From: an uncultured Prevotella sp.
Lineage (GTDB): Bacteria > Bacteroidota > Bacteroidia > Bacteroidales > Bacteroidaceae
Assembly (NCBI GenBank): GCA_900772835.1
Contig: CAAGSA010000059.1
Coordinates: 1-6,626 of the forward strand
Length of the DNA stretch: 6,626 nt
Direction of reading: 5' to 3'
Position numbers and translations under genes: made by a program. The notes under the pieces are model-generated. The model was not told the DNA's origin, ran no database searches, and worked only from the letters and a program-made list of their open reading frames with translations. This document shows, in pieces, positions 1 to 5,144 of this stretch (positions are counted from its first letter, which is position 1; each line of letters starts with the position of its first letter).

Positions 1-42
1 ATATGCAAGAAATATGAACATTATATTTCGATTTTTGTAAGT

Positions 43-50
43 TATTTTTG
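43..50 (+). promoter_or_regulatory. Possible -7 promoter element for the DUF3987 gene
   Basis: TATTTTTG fits the Bacteroidota -7 consensus TAnnTTTG and lies in the AT-rich 134 bp before the first gene. It would start transcription near 57 and give a leader of about 80 nt. There is no TTTG box about 20 bp upstream; the TTTG at 34-37 is too close. In such AT-rich DNA the octamer could occur by chance, so the call is weak. I see no gene in 1-134. Confidence 0.3.
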
Positions 51-134
51 AACATATCAAGACAGGTTCAAAGGTGCTTTGCTATCGCTGAATAGTTACA
101 AAGAATAATAACATTATAAAAGATTGTTAATATT

Positions 135-2243
135 ATGGATGACTATTCAAAAAAGACGAGCCCCGAACAGAGGATGGAGCTCGAAGGAACAACACAAGAA
201 ACTAAAAACTTATTTATTATGGAACAGGAGAAACAGACAACGATTGACCCGAAGTATTGGGCAAGCTTGCATGTGGAGGGAATTGACGACGAGAAGCAGC
301 CTGCAGCCGCAGTGGCAGCAACTTCTCAAGTGTATAACAACTGTCAGACTGATACCGGAGCGGAAATGCGCGAGGTGGCAAGGCGTGTGGTGGAGCGCGG
401 CATCGACATCACCGCAGGCTACGGCAACTGGATGAAGCTCGGCTTTGCCATTGCCGCAGAGATGGGCGAGGGCGGACGCGAAATCTATCATCAGCTGAGC
501 GCCATGAACGGCAGCTACGATTCGGCCGAATGCGACGCGCAGTATACCAAATGCCTGAGAGGGCGCGGCAGCGGCGTTAGCGCCAGGACTTTCTTCTATA
601 TGGCAAAGGAGAAAGCCGGCATAGACCTCGGCGAGATTGCCCACAACCAGCATGCAGGCAGGGCTGTCAGTGCCACTTGTGCCAATGTGCCAAGCCTCGC
701 AAAAGGGGAAAAAGAAGGAAATAATGCTGTTTTTAGCTCTTCTGGAGACGGATGGCACTTGGCGCACTTGGCACAAACGGCACAAACGGAGCCTGGCAGG
801 AAGGGCGACGGATACACGTTCTCTGACAAGTTGAGGGCTGCGGATCTCGAAAGCAAAATCATGAGCCGGATCCATGAGCAGTATAAGGACGAGCCTGCCA
901 AGTGCGACGCCGTGATGCTGGCCGCGCTGAATGTGATAAGCGGAATGCTGGGCGGCGCAAGCGCCACCTCGGGGAAGCTTCCAGGAATCTACGGCCTTTA
1001 CGACCAGCGCCGGGTATACGCCCCGCTGTTCAACATCATCTATTCCACTGCCGGCAACGACAAGGGCAGCCTGTCGTCTGTAAGCGAGATGGCATACCGC
1101 GTGAAGGGCGAGATGCGCAGCAAGTATGAAGAGGAGAAGCGCGAATACGACAGAGCCATGGCGGAATGGGAGGCCAAGGGAAAGAAGGAGCGCGGCGAGG
1201 TGCCCAGGGAACCGGTATTCCGCAGCCCGTTCGTGCCGGGCAACAGCAGTTCGTCTGCCGTATACCGCGGTCTGCACGCCAATGGCGGATGGGGCATAAT
1301 GTTCGAGACGGAGGCCGACACCGTGACGGCGATGATTTCCTCCGACTATGGCAACTACTCCGACCTGATGCGCAAGTCGCACCACCATGAGACGCTGTCG
1401 ATGAGCAGAGTAACCGACAAGCTGCACATCGAGATAGAGAAGCCCCGGCTGAGCGTTCTGCTGACCTGCACTCCGGGACAGATGCGCGGCCTGTTCCCCT
1501 CGTTCGAGAATGGTCTCGGCTCGCGTTTCCTCTTCTACAGGATACCCGACGAGGATGTAAGATTCCACAATGTGTTTGCCCAGAACAGCGTGCCGCTTGA
1601 GGATATGTTCAGGCAGATGGGCGACAGCCTGCTTCCGCTCCTGCATGCCATACAGCAGAGGGAGGACCGCCCCCTGCAGTTCGTGATGAGCAAAGCCCAG
1701 CAGGAGGAGTTCCAGAAGATTTATGGGGATATGCTGCAGGAGCAGTTCGCGATGTACGGTATCGGCATGCGTGCGTTCGTGTTCCGTATTGCACTGCAGA
1801 GCTTCCGCTATGCCATGATTCTCACCGCCCTGCGCCGGCTGGACGAATGGGCGCGCAGCTTCAACAGCTCTGATCCCCAGGACATGTTCCTGGAGTATGA
1901 GAATGCCCTGGTATGCGACGACCGCGATTTCCGCACCGCCATTACCATCGTGGATTGTCTCATCAACCATACGGCGCGTGTGTATGCCGCACTGGCCGAC
2001 AAGAGCGACAACCCGTTTGCCGCCAAGGGCATCAGTCTTACGGCCAATGAAGCGAGCCTTTACAATGCGCTGCCCGAGGGGGAGTTCAGAACGGGAGAAG
2101 CCTTGGAGGCAGCCGCCGCGCTGAATATCCCGGAGCGCACGGCCAAGCGGATGCTGAGGCGCTTCAAGGATGAATACAACATCGTGGTGCCGCTGTGCCA
2201 CGGGAGGTATCGCAAATCTGCCGGTGAGGAGGAGAAAGTATAG
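135..2243 (+). CDS. PriCT-2 / DUF3987 primase-helicase-like protein, 702 aa
   Basis: Seen: after a poorly conserved N-terminus, residues about 77-165 resemble the PriCT-2 primase C-terminal domain (GYGNWMKLGFAIAAEMGEGG, then a Cys/Arg-rich end). Residues about 168-225 form a low-complexity linker. Residues about 230-610 match the Bacteroidales DUF3987 core: a P-loop-like segment (YSTAGNDKGSL, 303-313), an acidic strand (GIMFETEAD, 387-395), a sensor-like strand (VLLTCTPGQ, 441-449) and ENGLGSRF (458-465). Residues about 632-693 look like a winged helix (TANEASLYNAL, then PERTAKRMLRRF). Family knowledge: such proteins occur in mobile or accessory loci and are thought to act on DNA replication or priming; the activity is unproven. 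The VirE N-terminal domain often fused to relatives is missing. ATG 135 gives the longest frame; ATG 219 (residue 29) is an alternative, and neither has a clear ribosome binding site. DUF4248 and HU genes follow on the same strand. Confidence 0.85.
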   Translation: MDDYSKKTSPEQRMELEGTTQETKNLFIMEQEKQTTIDPKYWASLHVEGIDDEKQPAAAVAATSQVYNNCQTDTGAEMREVARRVVERGIDITAGYGNWMKLGFAIAAEMGEGGREIYHQLSAMNGSYDSAECDAQYTKCLRGRGSGVSARTFFYMAKEKAGIDLGEIAHNQHAGRAVSATCANVPSLAKGEKEGNNAVFSSSGDGWHLAHLAQTAQTEPGRKGDGYTFSDKLRAADLESKIMSRIHEQYKDEPAKCDAVMLAALNVISGMLGGASATSGKLPGIYGLYDQRRVYAPLFNIIYSTAGNDKGSLSSVSEMAYRVKGEMRSKYEEEKREYDRAMAEWEAKGKKERGEVPREPVFRSPFVPGNSSSSAVYRGLHANGGWGIMFETEADTVTAMISSDYGNYSDLMRKSHHHETLSMSRVTDKLHIEIEKPRLSVLLTCTPGQMRGLFPSFENGLGSRFLFYRIPDEDVRFHNVFAQNSVPLEDMFRQMGDSLLPLLHAIQQREDRPLQFVMSKAQQEEFQKIYGDMLQEQFAMYGIGMRAFVFRIALQSFRYAMILTALRRLDEWARSFNSSDPQDMFLEYENALVCDDRDFRTAITIVDCLINHTARVYAALADKSDNPFAAKGISLTANEASLYNALPEGEFRTGEALEAAAALNIPERTAKRMLRRFKDEYNIVVPLCHGRYRKSAGEEEKV
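679..774 (+). repeat. Imperfect inverted repeat inside the DUF3987 gene linker
   Basis: The arm at 679-694 (GTGCCAATGTGCCAAG) is nearly the reverse complement of 758-774 (15 of 17 positions with one gap). The innermost part, GTGCCAAG at 687-694 against CTTGGCAC at 767-774, is perfect. The spacer of about 63 bp is A-rich and then T-rich. GTGCCA occurs three times on the left side, at 670, 679 and 687. The repeat falls in the linker between PriCT-2 and DUF3987, where protein sequence is least constrained. Mutational chance or a function in DNA or RNA folding are both possible. Confidence 0.55.
755..790 (+). repeat. Four in-frame 9-bp tandem units in the DUF3987 gene
   Basis: GCACTTGGC occurs twice in direct succession (755-772), followed by ACAAACGGC and ACAAACGGA (773-790). 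The period is 9 bp throughout, so the protein reads HLA HLA QTA QTE (residues 208-219). Because the unit is a multiple of three, gain or loss of copies would change linker length without breaking the frame. The two unit types share the GGC ending, which suggests two successive duplications from related units. Confidence 0.8.
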
Positions 2244-2285
2244 TGTTTGTGTGTGATTAATATAATGTATATGAGCAATATGTAT

Positions 2286-2507
2286 ATGGATAATTTCCCA
2301 GTAAGGGCATACGGCAAGAGCGAGCTCGCCATGCTCTATTTCCCGACGGCAGGCAGCAGCCATACTGCCGTGAACCACCTGATGTCATGGATAAACCGGT
2401 GCACTCCGCTGAAACAGGCTCTCGCGGAGCAGGGGTACTACAAGATGTCGAAGTTTTTCACGCCCAAGGAGGTGGCGCTCATAGTGGAATACATAGGGTG
2501 TCCTTAG
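2286..2507 (+). CDS. DUF4248 family protein, 73 aa
   Basis: The protein opens NFPVRAYGKSELAMLYFP and continues with a tryptophan-containing helix (HLMSWINRC) and a C-terminal FTPKEVALIVEYIG. This is the pattern of DUF4248, a small Bacteroidales family that looks like a compact helical DNA-binding-type domain; no function has been established. The start is uncertain because ATGs at 2247, 2265, 2271, 2280 and 2286 are all in frame. I chose 2286 because it gives the usual family length of about 70-75 residues and places the conserved F-x-x-R-x-YG-x-x-EL motif near the N-terminus. The gene begins 42 bp after the DUF3987 stop and is probably co-transcribed with it. DUF4248 genes commonly sit between DUF3987 and HU-like genes, as here. 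Confidence 0.8.
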   Translation: MDNFPVRAYGKSELAMLYFPTAGSSHTAVNHLMSWINRCTPLKQALAEQGYYKMSKFFTPKEVALIVEYIGCP

Positions 2508-2589
2508 CCGCGAGATGGCTGTATGTCATCGTAAGGTGCGGTATCGCAGCCAACGTACGGCATCTCCCGGGCGGCAGCTGCGGAAGGCG

Positions 2590-2597
2590 TAACTTTG
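2590..2597 (+). promoter_or_regulatory. Predicted -7 promoter element for the HU-like gene
   Basis: TAACTTTG matches TAnnTTTG exactly and is followed by CAG, a context common in Bacteroidales promoters. No TTTG-like -33 box is visible at the expected spacing, since that stretch is GC-rich. Transcription would start near 2602-2605 and leave a leader of about 80 nt before ATG 2686. The rest of 2508-2685 holds no convincing gene. Confidence 0.6.
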
Positions 2598-2603
2598 CAG
2601 ATG

Positions 2604-2620
2604 TAAACCAGAGAGGTTTA
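2604..2620 (+). promoter_or_regulatory. Hairpin at the predicted 5' end of the HU-like mRNA
   Basis: TAAACC and GGTTTA form a perfect 6-bp stem around the 5-nt loop AGAGA. It starts only 6 bp after the predicted -7 element, so it would sit at the very 5' end of the transcript. Such a position suits an mRNA-stabilising or regulatory leader structure, or alternatively an operator dyad in DNA. No U-run follows, so it is not a terminator. Confidence 0.45.
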
Positions 2621-2685
2621 TGCGATGAGGCTGACGGCCGATTCGGCAGTTGTTAAACATTTTTTCAATCATAATTTTAACGGTC

Positions 2686-3150
2686 ATGATAAAGTACGTG
2701 TTAAAACAGAACAAGAACAAGAACAGCGATGCGTTCGGCAAATGGTACGCCTTCCCGGTGGTGGAGGAGACGATGGACCTGGAAAAGCTGGCGCGCCACA
2801 TGGAGGAGCACAATTCGGGATTCTCCGAGCCTATGTGCATCGGTGTGATGAAGGCGATGGTGAGATGTATCAAGGAGCAGATTCTGGCTGGCAGAAACGT
2901 GAAGATAGACGACCTTGCCATCTTCTCGTGCGGCATACGCAACAAGTGCGGCGCCGTGAAGGAGGAGGAATTCACCACTGCCAACTGCATCGCCGGGGTG
3001 AAGCTCCGCGCCAGGGCAACGGGCGAGCTGCGCAAGTCGAGCCTGAACCTGGAGGCTTCCATACGCAGGGCAAGCGCCGTGACGCGCGGCACGGGGGCTG
3101 CTGCCGGTTCGCAGACTACGGACGGTTCGCAGACTGCGGACGGGAAGTAG
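2686..3150 (+). CDS. HU-related DNA-binding protein, 154 aa
   Basis: The N-terminus MIKYVLKQNKN and GKWYAFPVVEETMDLEKLARHM are typical of the long HU-related family of Bacteroidota (HU/IHF fold). It continues with a helix containing GVMKAMVRCIKEQILAGRNV (53-72), the turn KIDDLAIFS (73-81), and the strand VKLRARATGELRKSSLN (105-121). The family differs from classical 90-residue HU in its extra N-terminal strand and longer arm; it is believed to bind or bend DNA. Start 2686 was preferred over ATG 2650 because relatives begin at (A)IKYVLK and the twelve extra residues are hydrophobic and unconserved. No Shine-Dalgarno is visible. The tail after about residue 130 is low-complexity and ends with a duplicated GSQTxD. 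The gene follows DUF4248 but has a likely promoter of its own. Relatives often precede an amidase gene; here the next gene is convergent lrgB. Confidence 0.88.
   Translation: MIKYVLKQNKNKNSDAFGKWYAFPVVEETMDLEKLARHMEEHNSGFSEPMCIGVMKAMVRCIKEQILAGRNVKIDDLAIFSCGIRNKCGAVKEEEFTTANCIAGVKLRARATGELRKSSLNLEASIRRASAVTRGTGAAAGSQTTDGSQTADGK
3105..3140 (+). repeat. 18-bp tandem duplication at the 3' end of the HU-like gene
   Basis: The 18-bp unit CGGTTCGCAGACTACGGA (3105-3122) is repeated at 3123-3140 with one difference (A to G), giving GSQTTD GSQTAD in the protein tail. The duplication keeps the frame and lies in the non-conserved tail just before the stop codon. Confidence 0.85.
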
Positions 3151-3161
3151 GGACCGCCCCC

Positions 3162-3178
3162 GGGGGAGAACTGCCCCC
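3162..3178 (+). other. GC-rich hairpin just after the HU-like stop codon
   Basis: GGGGG (3162-3166) and CCCCC (3174-3178) can pair around a 7-nt loop. The left arm is also half of a perfect CCCCCGGGGG palindrome at 3157-3166, so alternative pairings exist. There is no U-run directly after it. It may add to termination or 3'-end protection of the mRNA, but composition alone could produce it. Confidence 0.35.
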
Positions 3179-3203
3179 TCGGCGTGCCGTGGAAAATCTG
3201 AGG

Positions 3204-3247
3204 TTCCGCCTGGTGCCTCCCATGTGTTCGGGAGGTGTCGGGCGGAA
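3204..3247 (+). terminator. Long hairpin between convergent HU-like and lrgB genes
   Basis: TTCCGCC (3204-3210) pairs with GGCGGAA (3241-3247), and CCTCCC (3216-3221) pairs with GGGAGG (3230-3235) around an 8-nt loop. On + strand RNA the five intervening positions (TGGTG against TGTCG) can also pair, four of them as G-U wobbles and one as G-C, giving an 18-bp helix. On - strand RNA the same wobble positions become A-C mismatches and leave an internal loop. It is followed on the + strand by AATTGTTTG, a weak U-rich tail. Most likely it ends the HU-like transcript, with a lesser role for lrgB reading the other way. Confidence 0.6.
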
Positions 3248-3276
3248 TTGTTTGCAAGTGCTCCAGGGGCTTATTT

Positions 3277-3972
3277 TTACTGAAGCCAGGCCACTACCGA
3301 TGGAGTGAGCAGGGCGGTGAGGATGCCGTTGAGCGTGAGGCCCAGGCTGGCGTAGGCTCCCACGAACTCGTCGCGCTCCATTGCCACGGAAGTGCCCACG
3401 GCGTGGGATGCGGCTCCCATCGACAGTCCTCTGGCCATGGGGTTGCTGATATGGCCTGCCGACATGATTCTGAATCCTGCCACGCCGCCTATCAGACCGG
3501 TTATCACCACGATGGCTGCCGTGAGCGAGGGTATGCCGCCCAGGGTCTGTGTCACTTCCATCGCGATGGGTGTAGTGACGGACTTGCTTGCCAGGGATGC
3601 CACCACCGCGTCGCTTGCGCCCAGCAGGCGCGCCGTGACCACTACGCTCACGATGCCCACTATGCAGCCCATCATCTGCGATGCCAGTATCGGCACGAAC
3701 TGTTTCTTTATCTGCGAGAGCTGCAGATAAAGGGGCACGCCCAGCGCCACCACGGCAGGCTTCAGCCAGAAGTCGATCATGCGGGCACTCTCGTAGTAGG
3801 TGTCGTATGGAATGTCGAGCGCCGTGAGCAGCAGTATTATCAGTCCGATGGCTATGAGTATGGGGTTCAGCAGCAGCGAGCCCGTCTTGCGCTGCAGCAG
3901 TTTTGCTCCCTGGTAGATGCCGAATGTGAGCGCGAGCAGGAAATACTGGTTTGTCGTGATTTCTCTAATCAT
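3277..3972 (-). CDS. lrgB: LrgB/CidB family membrane protein, 231 aa
   Basis: Family hallmarks are visible: LNPILIAIG (35-43), LKPAVVALGVPLY (70-82), ASKSVTTPIAMEV (128-140) and MGAASHAVGTSVAMER (185-200). About six to eight hydrophobic segments span the protein, and 231 residues is the usual LrgB length. In the family, LrgB works with LrgA in the inner membrane. The pair was first described as a holin/antiholin-like modulator of autolysis in Staphylococcus, and later linked to transport of pyruvate and related small organic acids in other bacteria (for example PftAB in Bacillus subtilis). Which role applies here cannot be told from sequence. The start overlaps the lrgA stop by 8 bp (ATGATTAG), implying translational coupling. 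A purine-rich AAAGGAA lies 8 nt before the ATG (3981-3987), with GGAGG further up (3988-3992), a clearer ribosome binding site than the neighbours have. Confidence 0.93.
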   Translation of the reverse strand: MIREITTNQYFLLALTFGIYQGAKLLQRKTGSLLLNPILIAIGLIILLLTALDIPYDTYYESARMIDFWLKPAVVALGVPLYLQLSQIKKQFVPILASQMMGCIVGIVSVVVTARLLGASDAVVASLASKSVTTPIAMEVTQTLGGIPSLTAAIVVITGLIGGVAGFRIMSAGHISNPMARGLSMGAASHAVGTSVAMERDEFVGAYASLGLTLNGILTALLTPSVVAWLQ

Positions 3973-4360
3973 TGTTTCTGTTCCTTTCCTCCATTTTGTC
4001 CTTGATCTTGTCTGTAATCTTCTTCTCGCCTTTTGCCACAGCCTGGTGTGTGTGTCCGGTCACGAGCAGCACCAGTGCCGTGCTCACCAGTGTTGCCCCG
4101 GTGATGGGCAGCAGTTCTGCCTTTATCAGCCCGATGTGCTGCATCAGCGCTACGCCCGGCGGCACGAAGAAGAATCCGAGGTTTGCTATCAGGAAGTCGG
4201 TAAGCCCTCTTACCCATTCCAGCTTTATCACTTTCGCCTTCAGCAGCAGAGTGAGCAGCAGCATACCGATGATGCTCGAAGGCAGTTTCACGCCCGTGAG
4301 CTTGGTGATGAATTCGCCCAGGGCCATACATCCGAAGAGGATGAAGCATTGTCTGACCAT
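3965..4360 (-). CDS. lrgA: LrgA/CidA family membrane protein, 131 aa
   Basis: The protein carries the CidA/LrgA motifs KLPSSIIGMLLLTLLL (25-40) and LGFFFVPPGVALM (61-73). It has about four hydrophobic segments (roughly 4-20, 27-42, 55-74 and 84-103) and a charged, Lys/Glu-rich cytoplasmic tail. The length fits the family. It should form the small partner of LrgB in the inner membrane and act as holin-like component or as part of an organic acid transporter. The pair is encoded in the standard lrgA-lrgB order with an 8-bp overlap. The 94 bp upstream are very AT-rich near the gene and contain only a 7-of-8 match to the -7 consensus (TATATTTT, 4382-4389 on the - strand). Transcription may therefore start there or come from the upstream membrane gene. 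No Shine-Dalgarno sequence is visible. The histidines near residues 103-105 and the long charged tail are not known functional motifs. Confidence 0.9.
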   Translation of the reverse strand: MVRQCFILFGCMALGEFITKLTGVKLPSSIIGMLLLTLLLKAKVIKLEWVRGLTDFLIANLGFFFVPPGVALMQHIGLIKAELLPITGATLVSTALVLLVTGHTHQAVAKGEKKITDKIKDKMEERNRNND

Positions 4361-4454
4361 AATTTAATGTATGTATATAAAAAAATATAATGTGTATTCG
4401 GCCGTTTCCGGTCTTGTTATCCTGCACAGAACAGACTGGCCCCTCCGCGTGTGC

Positions 4455-4865
4455 TCAGAGGTCCTTGGGGCAGAGCAGGGCAGAGGTGTAGACTGCGCCT
4501 GCCAGCATGAGCGCCGCTCCCAGCCCCACGTAGAACGAGGCAATGAACTGCTTCGACACGGCAGGCACGCTCCTGAGCAGCATGCCGAACGCAATCATGA
4601 ACGCCATGATGATGTATGACCTCAGGGGCATGATGTGCCACACGCGTCGCCTGCGCACGTCGATGTTCCGTATGCGCTGCACGTTTCTGAACGCCATCCT
4701 GATGAACATCCGTGAGAACAGCACCAGGGTTGCAATGCTGCCGGCAATCATCAGGGTTGGGGCGGAGCCGTGGTTCTGCCATGCCGCTACGCCTATCCGG
4801 CACACGTTGAATCCTGCCGCCAGCCAGATGGTGCCGGCTATGAAAGCGAGTGGTTTTGTCTTCAT
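4455..4865 (-). CDS. Small four-helix membrane protein, unknown function, 136 aa
   Basis: I do not recognise a named family. Four hydrophobic segments can be seen at residues about 7-29, 35-56, 82-100 and 108-132. They are split into two hairpins by a strongly basic loop (FRNVQRIRNIDVRRRR, 59-74), which by the positive-inside rule should face the cytoplasm. Conserved-looking points are FNVCRIG (19-25), a second-half motif with GMLLRSVP (94-101), and FYVGLGAAL (111-119). The open frame reaches back to an ATG at 5000, but that start lies upstream of the predicted promoter and would add 45 non-hydrophobic residues. The ATG at 4865, just after AAAAAGGA, is therefore preferred; the leader would be about 25 nt. 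The gene reads toward lrgA with a 94-bp gap lacking an obvious terminator, so it may head a three-gene operon. It is divergent from the hydrogenase gene. Confidence 0.75.
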   Translation of the reverse strand: MKTKPLAFIAGTIWLAAGFNVCRIGVAAWQNHGSAPTLMIAGSIATLVLFSRMFIRMAFRNVQRIRNIDVRRRRVWHIMPLRSYIIMAFMIAFGMLLRSVPAVSKQFIASFYVGLGAALMLAGAVYTSALLCPKDL

Positions 4866-4895
4866 TCCTTTTTGGGGGTGATGTCTGTCGTTCTG

Positions 4896-4928
4896 CAAAG
4901 GTACGGCAAAATTCGGCAATCTTGCAAG
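4896..4928 (-). promoter_or_regulatory. Promoter for the membrane protein gene (and possibly lrgAB)
   Basis: On the - strand, TACCTTTG (4896-4903) matches TAnnTTTG exactly and is followed by CAGAA. A CTTG box (4925-4928) lies about 21 bp upstream and serves as the -33 element (consensus TTTG). Transcription should begin near 4889, about 25 nt before ATG 4865. The -33 box is half of a perfect CTTGCAAG palindrome (4921-4928), where a regulator could bind. Confidence 0.7.
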
Positions 4929-4946
4929 CGCAGCACCGAAAAAGTA

Positions 4947-4966
4947 GGCAAAATTCCTTGTTTGCC
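4947..4966. repeat. Inverted repeat in the divergent control region
   Basis: GGCAAA (4947-4952) and TTTGCC (4961-4966) form a 6-bp dyad around 8 bp. The 10-mer GGCAAAATTC that starts it also occurs at 4905-4914, overlapping the start side of the leftward promoter. It could be a binding site for a regulator shared by the two divergent genes; no known operator is recognised. Confidence 0.4.
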
Positions 4967-4996
4967 CGTATCCTGTCTGGCTTGTCTGCTGCCGGA

Positions 4997-5014
4997 GCAA
5001 GTTTCAGAGCTTGC
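4997..5014. repeat. GCAAG/CTTGC inverted repeat in the divergent control region
   Basis: GCAAG (4997-5001) and CTTGC (5010-5014) are inverted copies separated by 8 bp; on RNA the stem can extend by one wobble and one A-U pair to 7 bp with a 4-nt loop. The same half-sites make up the CTTGCAAG palindrome at 4921-4928, beside the leftward -33 box. Repetition of one half-site in both places hints at an operator. Confidence 0.4.
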
Positions 5015-5050
5015 GAAAGTTCAATTCTTTTACAAAAAAAACGGTTTTCT

Positions 5051-5082
5051 CTTGGGGCAGTCGTAGCTTTTTTATATCTTTG
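5051..5082 (+). promoter_or_regulatory. Promoter for the [FeFe] hydrogenase gene
   Basis: CTTG (5051-5054) and TATCTTTG (5075-5082) fit the Bacteroidota -33 and -7 boxes with exactly 20 bp between them. Transcription should start near 5089, giving a leader of about 56 nt to ATG 5145. The leader contains only a short CCGG/CCGG dyad (5097-5110) and no ribosome binding site of the Shine-Dalgarno kind. Confidence 0.75.
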
Positions 5083-5144
5083 CCGCGATTTTCTGACCGG
5101 GTTAGTCCGGCTGATGTTTTACTTGTTAATCTAAAAGAAATATT

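Noticed and set aside
210..2378. Open frame of 722 codons on the - strand opposite the DUF3987 gene
   Set aside because: Its translation is rich in His, Arg, Ala and Leu without any family pattern, and it mirrors the real gene's codon bias. It is an antisense shadow.
2636..2670. GCCG/CGGC dyad followed by a T-run (about 2657) as a terminator before the HU-like gene
   Set aside because: The stem is very short, the T-run begins more than 10 nt away, and termination here would block the HU-like gene's own leader.
3268..3287. GGCTT/AAGCC hairpin over the lrgB stop codon as a terminator
   Set aside because: The stem is only 5 bp with a 10-nt loop, overlaps the coding end and has no U-run after it on either strand.
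3235..4005. Open frame of 256 codons on the + strand opposite lrgB
   Set aside because: It lacks membrane or domain features, and lrgB on the other strand has strong family motifs.
4866..5000. Upstream extension of the 136-aa membrane protein to ATG 5000
   Set aside because: The added 45 residues are not hydrophobic or conserved-looking, and the extended start would precede the predicted promoter at 4896-4928.
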